A DNA stretch of 64,000 bases from Micromonospora rifamycinica. Its GTDB lineage: Bacteria > Actinomycetota > Actinomycetes > Mycobacteriales > Micromonosporaceae. Below are positions 9,514 through 17,836 of this stretch, piece after piece (positions within the stretch are counted from its first letter, which is position 1; each line of letters starts with the position of its first letter). Below the pieces are notes generated by a model. The model was not told where the DNA came from. It made no database searches and saw only the letters and a program-made list of their open reading frames with translations. The translations under genes and the position numbers were made by a program. The stretch is from positions 6,764,001 to 6,828,000 of the forward strand of contig NZ_LT607752.1 in assembly GCF_900090265.1 (NCBI RefSeq), read 5' to 3'.

Positions 9514-10749
9514 ATGGCGGTGGCGACGGATCCACGGACCCGGCAGGACGGCCTGGGCTGGGTGACCCGGGCCATCTTCGGTGATCCCCGGCTCTGGCTC
9601 GGCATGCCGCCCGACCCGGTGCCCGCCACCCACCGGCCGGCCGCCCGGTACGCCGTGGTGCCCTCGGTGGAGCGGGCCAGGTTCCTGCTCCCGCTGGCCT
9701 CCCGCCGGGTCGGCGCGGCGTCGACCCTGGCCTACAACGCGCTGCGCCCGCCGCGGGTGCGGGCCAACCGGCTGGCCGTCGGGATGCTGGCCGGGCTCGG
9801 GGCGACCGGGCTGGCCCGGATGCCGGTGCTGACCGTCGCGGTGCCCACCGACGCCGATCCGGCCGAGCTGCTGCTCGCCGGACACCTGGGCCGGCTGACC
9901 GGCCGCCCGCTGCACGCCGCGATCGGCATCCGCCCGCCCGATCCGCACCACAAGCCGACGTTGCAGCTCTTCGACGACCGGGGTGCCGCGCGGGCGTACG
10001 CGAAGATCGGCTGGAACGACGCGACCCGGGCGATGGTCCGCGCGGAGGCCGCCGCGCTGCGGGAGCTGCCCCGCGACGGCGGTGACTTCCCGGACGTGCC
10101 CCGGCTGTTGCGCGAGGTCGCCTGGGGTGAGCTCGCGGTGACCCTGGTCGAGCCGATGCCGGCCCGGGTGCGCCGGCTGCGCCACCCGCAGCGTCCGGAG
10201 GTGGCCGCGATGCTGGCGGTGGCCCGGCGGGGTGGCCCGGCGGGTACGCCCCGGCCGGTGCGGGGTTCGGCGTTCCTGGCCGACCTGACCGCGCGGGCGG
10301 CCACGGCCGGCGGCCCGGTGGTCGCGGCGGTGACCGCCCTCGCCACGCGGGACGGTGAGCTGCCGGTGGAGTTCGGCCGCTGGCACGGCGACTGGGTGCC
10401 GTGGAACCTGGGCCGCCACCGGGGTCGGCTGGTCGTCTGGGACTGGGAGAACAGCGGAGCCGACCGGCCGGTCGGGTTCGACCTCGCGCACCAGGGGTTC
10501 CAGAGCGCGCTGTCGCTGGGCGGGCGGGACGTGGCGGGGGCGACCGGGGAGATGGTCGGGGTGCTGGACCGGCACGGGGCGGCGTTCGGTCTGGACCGGG
10601 CACGGCAGCGGTTCGTCGCCGACGCCTATCTCGTCGAGCTGTGGTTGCGGACCGCGGAACTCGCGGCCGGTGGGGGTGGCTGGAGCGCGAAACTGCACCC
10701 CGCCCTGCTGCACACGCTCGCCGACCGGCTGGGTTCCCCCCGCCCCTGA
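9514..10749 (+). CDS. Phosphotransferase, aminoglycoside-phosphotransferase (APH) fold
   Basis: A 411-residue kinase-like protein. Its C-terminal half carries the APH-family signature HGDWVPWNLG (catalytic Asp and metal-binding Asn) followed by VVWDWENSG (DFG-equivalent), and AYAKIGWN supplies a plausible ATP-binding Lys. The N-terminal ~110 residues (VERARFLLPLASRRVGA) match nothing I recognise. Placed within polysaccharide genes, it more likely phosphorylates a sugar, lipid or polysaccharide precursor than an antibiotic. The GTGGAGGGG just before the ATG fixes the start. Confidence 0.75.
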   Translation: MAVATDPRTRQDGLGWVTRAIFGDPRLWLGMPPDPVPATHRPAARYAVVPSVERARFLLPLASRRVGAASTLAYNALRPPRVRANRLAVGMLAGLGATGLARMPVLTVAVPTDADPAELLLAGHLGRLTGRPLHAAIGIRPPDPHHKPTLQLFDDRGAARAYAKIGWNDATRAMVRAEAAALRELPRDGGDFPDVPRLLREVAWGELAVTLVEPMPARVRRLRHPQRPEVAAMLAVARRGGPAGTPRPVRGSAFLADLTARAATAGGPVVAAVTALATRDGELPVEFGRWHGDWVPWNLGRHRGRLVVWDWENSGADRPVGFDLAHQGFQSALSLGGRDVAGATGEMVGVLDRHGAAFGLDRARQRFVADAYLVELWLRTAELAAGGGGWSAKLHPALLHTLADRLGSPRP

Positions 10750-11069
10750 CCGGCGCTTTCTCCCGCTGGCTGGGACTCGTGTCGGAGTCCCGACCGGAAA
10801 AACGGCGAAAAGCCCACACTGCCGTCACCGCCGCTACCGAACCCGCCTCACGTTCCACTAGGGTGGCCCCACTCAGACCACCACTGGCCGGCGACGGCGT
10901 GGTCGGTCCGGCCCGGGACGGTGTGGGGACCTCGTCCGGGGCACACGGGGTGGGGGAGCCCCCGCCGATGGCTGGCACAGGCAGGGAGCACGATGGGATC
11001 GTCACGCGTCAGGCAGCTCGGGGTGCCCTACGCCCCGGCCACGGGTGGTCCGGGCGGCGGTGAGCCGAG
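10750..11069 (+). other. 320-bp gap with promoter-like element and a small reading frame
   Basis: After the phosphotransferase stop there is a short hairpin (10772-10791), an A-rich patch (10797-10812) and CTAGGGT at 10858-10864, which could be a -10 box giving a ~200-base leader for the PAP2 gene. A 26-codon reading frame lies at 10993-11073. I found no riboswitch family that fits. Confidence 0.4.
10772..10791 (+). terminator. Short hairpin after the APH-fold gene
   Basis: GGGACTC and GAGTCCC pair perfectly over 7 bp around GTGTCG, followed by an A-rich rather than T-rich stretch. A weak candidate terminator. Confidence 0.4.
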
Positions 11070-11073
11070 GTGA
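10993..11073 (+). other. Possible 26-codon upstream ORF coupled to PAP2 gene
   Basis: ATG at 10993 has GGGAG 4 bases upstream. The frame encodes 26 residues beginning MGSSRVRQLGVPYAPA and stops with TGA at 11071-11073, overlapping the GTG start of the PAP2 gene (11070). The spacing and overlap suggest translation coupling. It could be chance: the phase match alone has odds of about one in three. Confidence 0.35.
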
Positions 11074-11900
11074 CCGTCGTCTACGTGCTGGCCGTGCTGG
11101 CCGTACTGGTGCCCCTGGTCACCGTTCCGATGCTGGCCGCCCGCTGGGCGTCGGCCGTGGACACCGGCCGGACGGCCGACCGGGTGCGGGTCGCCCTCGC
11201 CGGGTTGACCGCCGCGTTCGGTCGGGTCGGCGCGGCCCTGGTGGTGCTGCTGGCCGGCGCGGCGGCGGTGGTCGCCGTCTGCTGGCCCATCGGCGAGGCG
11301 ATCTCCCGCCTCGAACCCCACGTCGACCACCCGGTCTTCGACTACGTGCACGCCCGGCGGGTCGGCTTCTGGGAGGACGTCAACCTGTTCATCTCCCCGA
11401 TCGGTGACCGCTACCCGCTCAAGTGGGTGACCGCGGTGGCCGCGATCGGCTTCGCCGTCGCCTGGCGTCGTCGCCGCTGGTGGATCCCGCTGGTGGCGAT
11501 GCCGTTGCAGTTCGTCGTCGAGCAGTACACCCAGACGATCCTCGCCAAGGTCGTCGACCGCGGCCACCCGCCGACCGACCTGGGCACCTACCCCTCCGGC
11601 GGCTGCGGCCGGGTGCTGATGACCTTCGGCACCATCCTGGTGCTGGCCGCGCTGACCTGGCGGATCCCGCGCCGGGTGCTGATCGGCCTGGTCACCGCGC
11701 TGGCGGTGCTGGTCTCGGTGGAGGGCTACACCCGCATCTACGCCGAGAAGCACTGGCTCACCGACGTGTTCGGCGGGTGGTTCTTCGGCACCCTGCTGAC
11801 CGGGGTGATGGTGCTCGCCGTGCTGGTGGCCGACGGTCGGGTCCGACCACCGGCCGAGCCGGCCGCCGCTGTCGACGACCGGTCCCTGACCGGCACCTGA
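11070..11900 (+). CDS. PAP2-family membrane phosphatase with altered motif
   Basis: A 276-residue integral membrane protein with about six helices. PAP2 motif 1 is KVVDRGHPP and motif 3 is RIYAEKHWLTDVFGG (Arg, His, Asp). Motif 2, normally PSGH, reads PSGG (residues 175-178), so the proton-donating His is absent. Family members remove phosphate from lipid phosphates such as undecaprenyl pyrophosphate, which would fit carrier recycling in this polysaccharide locus. Activity is uncertain given the change. GTG 11070 overlaps the stop of a 26-codon upstream frame. Confidence 0.85.
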   Translation: MTVVYVLAVLAVLVPLVTVPMLAARWASAVDTGRTADRVRVALAGLTAAFGRVGAALVVLLAGAAAVVAVCWPIGEAISRLEPHVDHPVFDYVHARRVGFWEDVNLFISPIGDRYPLKWVTAVAAIGFAVAWRRRRWWIPLVAMPLQFVVEQYTQTILAKVVDRGHPPTDLGTYPSGGCGRVLMTFGTILVLAALTWRIPRRVLIGLVTALAVLVSVEGYTRIYAEKHWLTDVFGGWFFGTLLTGVMVLAVLVADGRVRPPAEPAAAVDDRSLTGT

Positions 11901-11989
11901 CCCGTACCCCGTCCGGCCGGCGCGACCCCTCCCCGCACCGGCCCGGACCCGGCCCCCACCACTCCACGAACGGAAGTTGGGCCACCACC

Positions 11990-12934
11990 GTGACCACCCT
12001 CCTCGTCGCCTCCACCGGTGGGCACCTCGCCGAGCTGCACGACCTGCTGCCCCGGCTCGGGGTGCAGCACGACTGCGTCTGGGCGACGTTCGACTCCCCG
12101 CAGAGCCGCTCGCTGCTCGACGGGCACGAGGTCATCCACGTGCCGCCGGCCGCCACCCGGGATCCGGTGGGTGCGCTGCGCGACCTGCTGGCCGCCCGCC
12201 GGGTGCTCTGCGGTGGGCGGTTCAGCCGGGTGGTCAGCACCGGCGCCAGCGTCGCCATGTCGTTCTTCCTGCCCGCCGCCCGGCACGGCCTGGACTGCCA
12301 CTACATCGAGAGCGCCACCCGGACGGAGGGCCCGTCGCTGACCGGTCGGCTGGTCGCCCGGGTGCCCCGGACCCGGCTCTACACCCAGTACCCGGGGTGG
12401 GCGGGCGGCCGGTGGCGCTACGGCGGCTCGATCTTCGACGGCTACCTGCCCGAGCCCGCCGCCCCGCGCCCGGTCTCCCGGGTCGTGGTGACCCTCGGCA
12501 CCCAGGACCGCTTCGGCTTTCCGCGCCTGCTGCAACGGCTGGTCGACGTGGTGCCCCCCGAGGCGGAGGTGCTCTGGCAGGTCGGGTCGACCCGGATCCC
12601 CCGGATGCCGGCCGGGGCCCGCCGGCAGGTGCCGCACGACGAGATGCAGCAGGCCATGCGGGAGGCCGACGTGATCGTCACCCACGCCGGGGTGGGGTCG
12701 GCGCTGGCCGCGATCCGGGCCGGTCACCGCGCCGTCTACGTGCCGCGTCGGGCCCGGCACGGCGAGCACGTCGACGACCACCAGGTCGAGATGGCCCGGG
12801 AGCTCGACCGGCGCGGCCTGGTGCTGGCCCGGGAGGCCGATTCCGTCACGGCCGACGACCTGGCCGACGCGGCGTCCTGGACGGTCACCAGCACCGGTAC
12901 TGTCCCACCGTTCCGCTGGGAGCAGCCGGCATGA
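11990..12934 (+). CDS. Glycosyltransferase, fused Alg14-/Alg13-like (PssD/PssE type)
   Basis: A 314-residue GT-B enzyme. The N-terminal half (STGGHLAEL at residues 8-16, then YIESATR) resembles membrane-binding Alg14/PssD. The C-terminal half (VVTLGTQDRFGF ... VTHAGVGSALAAIRAGHRAVYVPR) resembles catalytic Alg13/PssE. Such pairs add the second sugar of a lipid-linked repeat unit from a nucleotide sugar at the cytoplasmic membrane face. Here both are on one chain. GTG 11990 is the first start before the conserved LLVASTGGH, with GGAAG 13 bases upstream. Confidence 0.87.
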   Translation: MTTLLVASTGGHLAELHDLLPRLGVQHDCVWATFDSPQSRSLLDGHEVIHVPPAATRDPVGALRDLLAARRVLCGGRFSRVVSTGASVAMSFFLPAARHGLDCHYIESATRTEGPSLTGRLVARVPRTRLYTQYPGWAGGRWRYGGSIFDGYLPEPAAPRPVSRVVVTLGTQDRFGFPRLLQRLVDVVPPEAEVLWQVGSTRIPRMPAGARRQVPHDEMQQAMREADVIVTHAGVGSALAAIRAGHRAVYVPRRARHGEHVDDHQVEMARELDRRGLVLAREADSVTADDLADAASWTVTSTGTVPPFRWEQPA

Positions 12935-13131
12935 GGGCGGCCGGGACCGGGCAGCCCGGTGGCGGGCCGCGCCGGTCGATGCGGAATCCTCGTCCTCCGT
13001 GGGTCGTCCGGACGCGACCCGTACGGCGGGACCGGGCCGAGGCGGTGGCCGAGCGGACCGGTCGGTTGATGGTGCGAAATGTCCGGGCAGAGCAAGCTAC
13101 GCGGGATCTCACTTCTTTTTTGGGGGCGCCA

Positions 13132-15072
13132 GTGCTTCACAGAACGTCTCGACCGGTGTGGCGGCGGTGGTTCGCCGTGCTCGCCGCACCGGTGCTCGCG
13201 GTCGGCCTGCTGGCCGCGCCCGCCCGTGCGGCGGACCTCACCCCGGTAACCAGCACCCTCACGTCGGCGAACCCGGCGGACAACATTCCGCACGCGCAGG
13301 ACGGTGACACCAAGGCGTTCGCCGAGATCGGGAACACGATCTACGTGGGCGGCTCCTTCACCTCGGTCAAGGCCGCCGGGGGGAGTTGGACCTCCCGCAA
13401 CTACCTGTTCGCCTACGACCGGACCAGCGGCGCGCTGAAGGCCGACTTCACCCCGACGCTGGACGGCGCGGTGCACGCCCTCGCGGCGAGCCCGGACGGC
13501 AAGCTGATCGTCGGTGGCGCGTTCAAGAACGTCAACGGGGTCAGCCGCAAGAACCTCGTCGCGCTCGACCCGGCGACCGGCGCGACGGTCACCGGCTGGG
13601 TCGGCCGCAGCGACGGCGGCCTGGTCCGCCGGACCGTCGTGGTCGGCAACAAGCTCTACATCGCGGGCGCGTTCCACTGGGTCAACGGCACCGAGCACTC
13701 GCTGCTGGCCCGGCTCGACGCGACCACCGGCGCGATCGACCCGGGTTTCCAGATCGACGCCAGCGTCGCCCGGGCCAGCAGCGAGCTGGTCTGGGGCCTC
13801 GCCGTCGCCCCCGACGGCAAGACCCTGGTCGCGGTGGGCAACTTCACCGAGGTCAACGGCCAGCCCCGCAACCAGGTGGTGGTCGTCGACCTGGACGGCA
13901 CCCCGACGGTCGCCAACTGGAGCACCCAGCGCTACGTGGCGCCCTGCTACAGCGCCTCGTTCCCGTTCTACGCCCGGGACGTCGACTTCTCCGACGACGG
14001 CTCGTACTTCGTGATCATCGCGGACGGTGGCCGGGGCGACGGGGCGTACTGCGACGCCATCGCCCGGTTCGAGACCGCCGACCGGGGTTCGGCCATGGAC
14101 GCGACCTGGGTCAACTACACCGGCACCGACTCGGTGACCTCCGTGGAGGTGGCCGACAACGTGGTCTACGTCGGCGGGCACTTCCGCTGGCTGAGCAACG
14201 CCAACGGCAACGACTCGGCCGGTAGCGGCGCGATCAACCGGTTCGGGCTGGGCGCGCTGGACCCGATCAACGGCCTGCCGCTGGTCTGGAACCCGACCCG
14301 CTCGGGCGCCCCGGCGGGCACCACCACCTGGGGCCCGATCATGTGGGAGCTGTGGCGGGGGAGCACCGGCCTGTACGCCGGCTTCGACTCCGACGGGCTC
14401 GGCAACGAGTACCACGGCCGGCTCGGTCTGTTCCCGCTGGCCGGTGGCCGGACCGTCGCGGCGACCAACGCGCCGACGGCGTCGTCCGGCTACCTGTACG
14501 TCGGGACCGGCAACGGGCAGACCGCCAAGGTGTCGTTCAACGGCACCACCGTGGGCACCCCGGTGGCCAGCGCGCAGGCGAACCTCACCGCGGCCGGCGC
14601 GGCCTTCTCGGTCGGCAACAAGCTCTACTGGTCGAAGACCGACGCGACCGCCCCCGGCGGCAGCTACCTGGGTGTGTCGATGTTCACCGGCGGCTCGGTG
14701 GGCGCACCCTGGGTCGGCAGTGGCTACAACGACTGGTTCAACCCGGCGACGATGGCCGGCGCGTTCTACCTCGACGGTCGGATGTACTACACCAAGGCCG
14801 GCACCAACAAGTTGTTCTACCGCTACCTGGAGCCGGACGGCTACATCGTGGGCTGCTCCGAGTTCACCCTGCCGAGCGTGGGCCTGAACTGGGGTAACGT
14901 GCGCGGGATGGCCTGGGTCAACGGCAAGATCGTCTACGGCAACACCAACGGCTCGCTGCGGGCCGTGCCGTTCGACGAGGTGGCCGTCGACGGCGCCGCC
15001 TCGGTCGAGATCGCGCCGGCCAGCACCGACCTGACCTGGTCGAGCAAGACGCTGTTCTTCGCCACCTCCTGA
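13132..15072 (+). CDS. Secreted beta-propeller protein with delta-60 (DUF5122) repeats
   Basis: A 646-residue exported protein. The N-terminus RTSRPVWRRWFAVLAAPVLAVGLLAAPARAA is a classic signal peptide with an ARA-A cleavage site. The mature part repeats a pattern of the type LIVGGAFKNVNGVSRKNLVALDP, characteristic of delta-60/DUF5122 propeller blades. No catalytic residues are obvious; ligand or polysaccharide binding is inferred from location. GTG 13132 with GGGGGCG upstream gives a normal signal peptide; an ATG at 12931 would add ~67 residues overlapping the transferase stop and is less likely. A strong hairpin follows the stop. Confidence 0.8.
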   Translation: MLHRTSRPVWRRWFAVLAAPVLAVGLLAAPARAADLTPVTSTLTSANPADNIPHAQDGDTKAFAEIGNTIYVGGSFTSVKAAGGSWTSRNYLFAYDRTSGALKADFTPTLDGAVHALAASPDGKLIVGGAFKNVNGVSRKNLVALDPATGATVTGWVGRSDGGLVRRTVVVGNKLYIAGAFHWVNGTEHSLLARLDATTGAIDPGFQIDASVARASSELVWGLAVAPDGKTLVAVGNFTEVNGQPRNQVVVVDLDGTPTVANWSTQRYVAPCYSASFPFYARDVDFSDDGSYFVIIADGGRGDGAYCDAIARFETADRGSAMDATWVNYTGTDSVTSVEVADNVVYVGGHFRWLSNANGNDSAGSGAINRFGLGALDPINGLPLVWNPTRSGAPAGTTTWGPIMWELWRGSTGLYAGFDSDGLGNEYHGRLGLFPLAGGRTVAATNAPTASSGYLYVGTGNGQTAKVSFNGTTVGTPVASAQANLTAAGAAFSVGNKLYWSKTDATAPGGSYLGVSMFTGGSVGAPWVGSGYNDWFNPATMAGAFYLDGRMYYTKAGTNKLFYRYLEPDGYIVGCSEFTLPSVGLNWGNVRGMAWVNGKIVYGNTNGSLRAVPFDEVAVDGAASVEIAPASTDLTWSSKTLFFATS

Positions 15073-15086
15073 TCGACCTCCGGTAC

Positions 15087-15127
15087 GGGCGGTCCGTCGG
15101 TGTCCCCGGGGCACCGGCGGGCCGCCC
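15087..15127 (+). terminator. Long hairpin terminator after beta-propeller gene
   Basis: GGGCGGTCCGTCGGTGTCCCC (15087-15107) pairs with 15108-15127 with only G-T wobbles and one bulge. It separates the propeller gene from the Wzz-Wzy-Wzx operon, which has a promoter-like CAATAG near 15177. Confidence 0.7.
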
Positions 15128-15264
15128 GTGGCGCAGGGGGCCGGTCGGCTGTCGACCACGGGTGAACGGTCGGCGACAATAGGACGACCGGCGGCTCGCA
15201 CCGGGGCCGTCGTCCGGCCCGCGCCGACCCGCCCACACCCCCTCATCGCAAGAGGACCTGACTG

Positions 15265-16911
15265 ATGGATGTGACCGACGTCACTCCGGCCCGGCAGCGC
15301 CCGGTCGGCCTGGCCGAACTGGCCCGTATCCCGCTGCGGCGGTGGCGCACGGTGCTCGCCGCCACCGGGTTGGTGCTGCTGCTGGTGGCCGCCTACCTGC
15401 TGGTCTTCCCCGCCACCTACACCGCCACCACGGCAGTGGTGGTCCGCCCGGTGGTGACCGACCCGTTCTCGGTGCCCTCCGGTGGCGCCGACCGGGCGGT
15501 CAACATGACCGCCGAGAGCGGGATCGCCACCAGCAACGGGGTCATCGACAAGGTTGCCTCGATCACCGGCCGGGACACCACCGCCGTAGCCGACGCGCTC
15601 ACCGTGGAGACCCCGGTCGGCGGCCAGGTGATGCGGTTCAGCTATTCCGGGCACAGCGAGACCGAGGCGGTGGACGGCGCGAACGGGGCCGCCGAGGCGT
15701 ACCTCGAACTGCGCAAGGGGATGTACGAGAACCAGCGCGCCGCCGTGCTCAAGTCGTACGACGACACGATCGCCCTGGTCACCAGCCAACGCACCACCAC
15801 CCAGCGGTCGTTGCCGGCCAACCAGAACTCCTCCACCCCGTCGCCGCGCACCAGCGCCCTGCTGGACCAGCTCCGGGCGCTCAACGACCAGCTCGCGACC
15901 CTGGCCGAGCAGCGTTCCAAGATCGGCTCGGCGGACCTCAGCCCCGGATCGGTCACCAGCGCCGCCCGCGCCCCCGTCCCGTCGAGCCGGGACGCCGCCC
16001 CGCTGATCCTGGTCGCCGGGCTGCTCGGCGGTCTGCTGGTGGGCGGGCTGGTCGCCTTCGTGCGGGAGTCCATGGACCGCCGGGTCCGCACCGCCGACGA
16101 GGTGTCGGCGCTGGTCGGCGCACCGCTGCTGGGCACCGTCGGGCGGGACCGGTCCGGTCGGCTCTCCGACACCGACCTGCGCTACCTGGTGCTGGCCCTG
16201 AGCCGCTGGGTGGACGGGCCGAAGCCGCTGCCGCTGGTGCTGCTCTCCAGCGCCGCCGACGAGCGGCGCGAACAGGTCACCGCCGGGATCGCCGCGGCGC
16301 TCGCCCAGGGCGGGCACGAGGTGCGCCTCGGCGTCGCGCCGGAGAGCCGGGACCGGATCCGGCCCCTGCTCCAGGAGGCCCAGCGTCGCCACCCGGCGAC
16401 CGAGCCGACCCGCCCCCGGGTGCCCCGCCCCCGGCCGGCGCCCAGCGCGGTGCCGACGCCGGCACCGACGCCGGCCGCCGCCCCGATGGGCAACCCGGAG
16501 GACACCATGATCATTCAGCCGGTCCGCAAGCCCCGGCCGTTCCCCACCGACGACCCGAAGAACGGCGGGGTCTACCGGTCCACCACCAACGCGGCGGACA
16601 AGACCGAGGTCATCCCCCGGGTGCTGCCCAGGCAGACCCCCACCGTCGACGGCGAGGAGCTGCGCATCGGCTCCGGCGCGGTGCAGCTGGTCCCGCTGGA
16701 CGCCCCGACCGGCGGCGGCGTGACCGTGATCGACGCGCCGCCCGCGCTCCACGACGAGCGGGGCGTACGGGCCGCCCGGGAGGGCCGCGCCGTGCTGGTC
16801 GCCGCCCGGGACAAGACCCGTACCGGCCGGCTGGGCCAACTGGTGGAACGGCTGCGCGCGGTGGGCGTCGAGCCGGTCGGATTCGTGGTGACGGGAGAGA
16901 AGCGTGACTGA
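15265..16911 (+). CDS. Wzz-like polysaccharide copolymerase with decayed BY-kinase domain
   Basis: A 548-residue protein. The N-terminal Wzz domain has a first membrane helix (~29-49) and a long extracytoplasmic segment with QLRALNDQLATLAEQ coiled coil; a second helix lies near 250-270 (LILVAGLLGGLLVGGLVAF). The cytoplasmic part resembles bacterial tyrosine kinases, but where Walker A should be it reads SSAADERREQVTAG, with no GKS/T. The Walker-B-like VTVIDAPPAL survives near 490. A Pro-rich insert (~375-410) splits the domain. It probably sets polymer chain length without ATP-dependent phosphorylation. AGAGGA precedes the ATG. Confidence 0.82.
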   Translation: MDVTDVTPARQRPVGLAELARIPLRRWRTVLAATGLVLLLVAAYLLVFPATYTATTAVVVRPVVTDPFSVPSGGADRAVNMTAESGIATSNGVIDKVASITGRDTTAVADALTVETPVGGQVMRFSYSGHSETEAVDGANGAAEAYLELRKGMYENQRAAVLKSYDDTIALVTSQRTTTQRSLPANQNSSTPSPRTSALLDQLRALNDQLATLAEQRSKIGSADLSPGSVTSAARAPVPSSRDAAPLILVAGLLGGLLVGGLVAFVRESMDRRVRTADEVSALVGAPLLGTVGRDRSGRLSDTDLRYLVLALSRWVDGPKPLPLVLLSSAADERREQVTAGIAAALAQGGHEVRLGVAPESRDRIRPLLQEAQRRHPATEPTRPRVPRPRPAPSAVPTPAPTPAAAPMGNPEDTMIIQPVRKPRPFPTDDPKNGGVYRSTTNAADKTEVIPRVLPRQTPTVDGEELRIGSGAVQLVPLDAPTGGGVTVIDAPPALHDERGVRAAREGRAVLVAARDKTRTGRLGQLVERLRAVGVEPVGFVVTGEKRD

Positions 16912-17836
16912 GGCGACGACCCCCGGGCACCACCAGCCGGTGACCGTGGTGATCGCCACCCGGGACCGCCCCGGACTCCTGGAACGCGCCGTGGCCGCCG
17001 TGCTCGACCAGGACTACCCCGGCCCGGTGGAGTGCGTCGTGGTCTACGACCACACCGACCTGCGCGAGCTGGCCGTGGACGTCCCGGCCGGCCGGAGCCT
17101 GCGCTACGTCCACAACACCCACCGGCAGGGCCTGCCCGGCGGGCGCAACACCGGCGTCGACGAGGCCACCGCCGCGCTGATCGCGTTCTGCGACGACGAC
17201 GACTTCTGGCTGCCGACGAAGCTGCGCCGCCAGGTCGAGCTGCTGGCGCAGCGCCCCGACGCCGCTGCCGCGAGCTGCGGTATCCGGCTGGAGGGGCCGG
17301 GGATCGCCAAGGAACGGCAGCTCGACCGGGCCGAGGTGACCCTCCCCGACTTCGTCGAGGACCGGATCATGGAGGTGCACTCCAGCACCATCCTGATCCG
17401 CCGCTCGACCTGGGACGCCATCGGCCCGGTCGACGAGGAGCTGCCCGGCGGCTACGGCGAGGACTACGAGTGGCTGCTGCGGATCGCCGGGCACGGCCCG
17501 GTGGTGATCGTCCCCGAGGTGCTGGTGGTGGTCGACTGGCACGGCGGCTCGTTCTTCTTCGGCCGGTGGGCGACCATCGTCGAGGCCACCCGCTACCTGC
17601 TGGACAAGCACCCCGAGCTGGCGGGCAGCCGGACGGGCCTGGCCCGGCTGCACGGCCAGATCGCCTTCGCGCTCGCCTCCGGTCGGCGGCGACGGGAGGC
17701 GGTCCGGGAACTCGGCCGGGTGGTCCGGCTCAACCCTCGGGAGAAGCGGGTGCTGGTGACCGTCCCGGTGGTGCTCGGGCTGCTCTCCGGGGAACGGGTG
17801 CTCCGGCTGGCCCAGCGCCGGGGGCGGGGTGTCTGA
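16904..17836 (+). CDS. Family 2 glycosyltransferase
   Basis: A 310-residue GT-A enzyme. It shows VTVVIATRDRPGLLERAVAAVL at the N-terminus, the FCDDDDFW metal-binding DXD-like motif near residue 95, LPGGRNTG and a catalytic-region GGYGEDYEWLLR with the ED acid pair near 185. It would add one sugar to the lipid-linked repeat unit on the cytoplasmic face. It overlaps the Wzz-like gene by 8 bases and the next gene by 8 bases, consistent with one operon. Confidence 0.9.
   Translation: MTEATTPGHHQPVTVVIATRDRPGLLERAVAAVLDQDYPGPVECVVVYDHTDLRELAVDVPAGRSLRYVHNTHRQGLPGGRNTGVDEATAALIAFCDDDDFWLPTKLRRQVELLAQRPDAAAASCGIRLEGPGIAKERQLDRAEVTLPDFVEDRIMEVHSSTILIRRSTWDAIGPVDEELPGGYGEDYEWLLRIAGHGPVVIVPEVLVVVDWHGGSFFFGRWATIVEATRYLLDKHPELAGSRTGLARLHGQIAFALASGRRRREAVRELGRVVRLNPREKRVLVTVPVVLGLLSGERVLRLAQRRGRGV

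Noticed and set aside
10750..11069. Possible c-di-AMP (ydaO) or c-di-GMP riboswitch before PAP2
   Set aside because: The conserved core sequences of these classes could not be found; only a promoter-like box and a small frame remain.
12931..13131. N-terminal extension of the beta-propeller from ATG 12931
   Set aside because: It would place ~67 charged residues before a clear signal peptide; GTG 13132 with its own ribosome site is better.
12736..16959. 1407-codon minus-strand frame across the polysaccharide genes
   Set aside because: Low-complexity Gly/Arg/Val/His product, antisense to three well-supported genes and spanning their boundaries.
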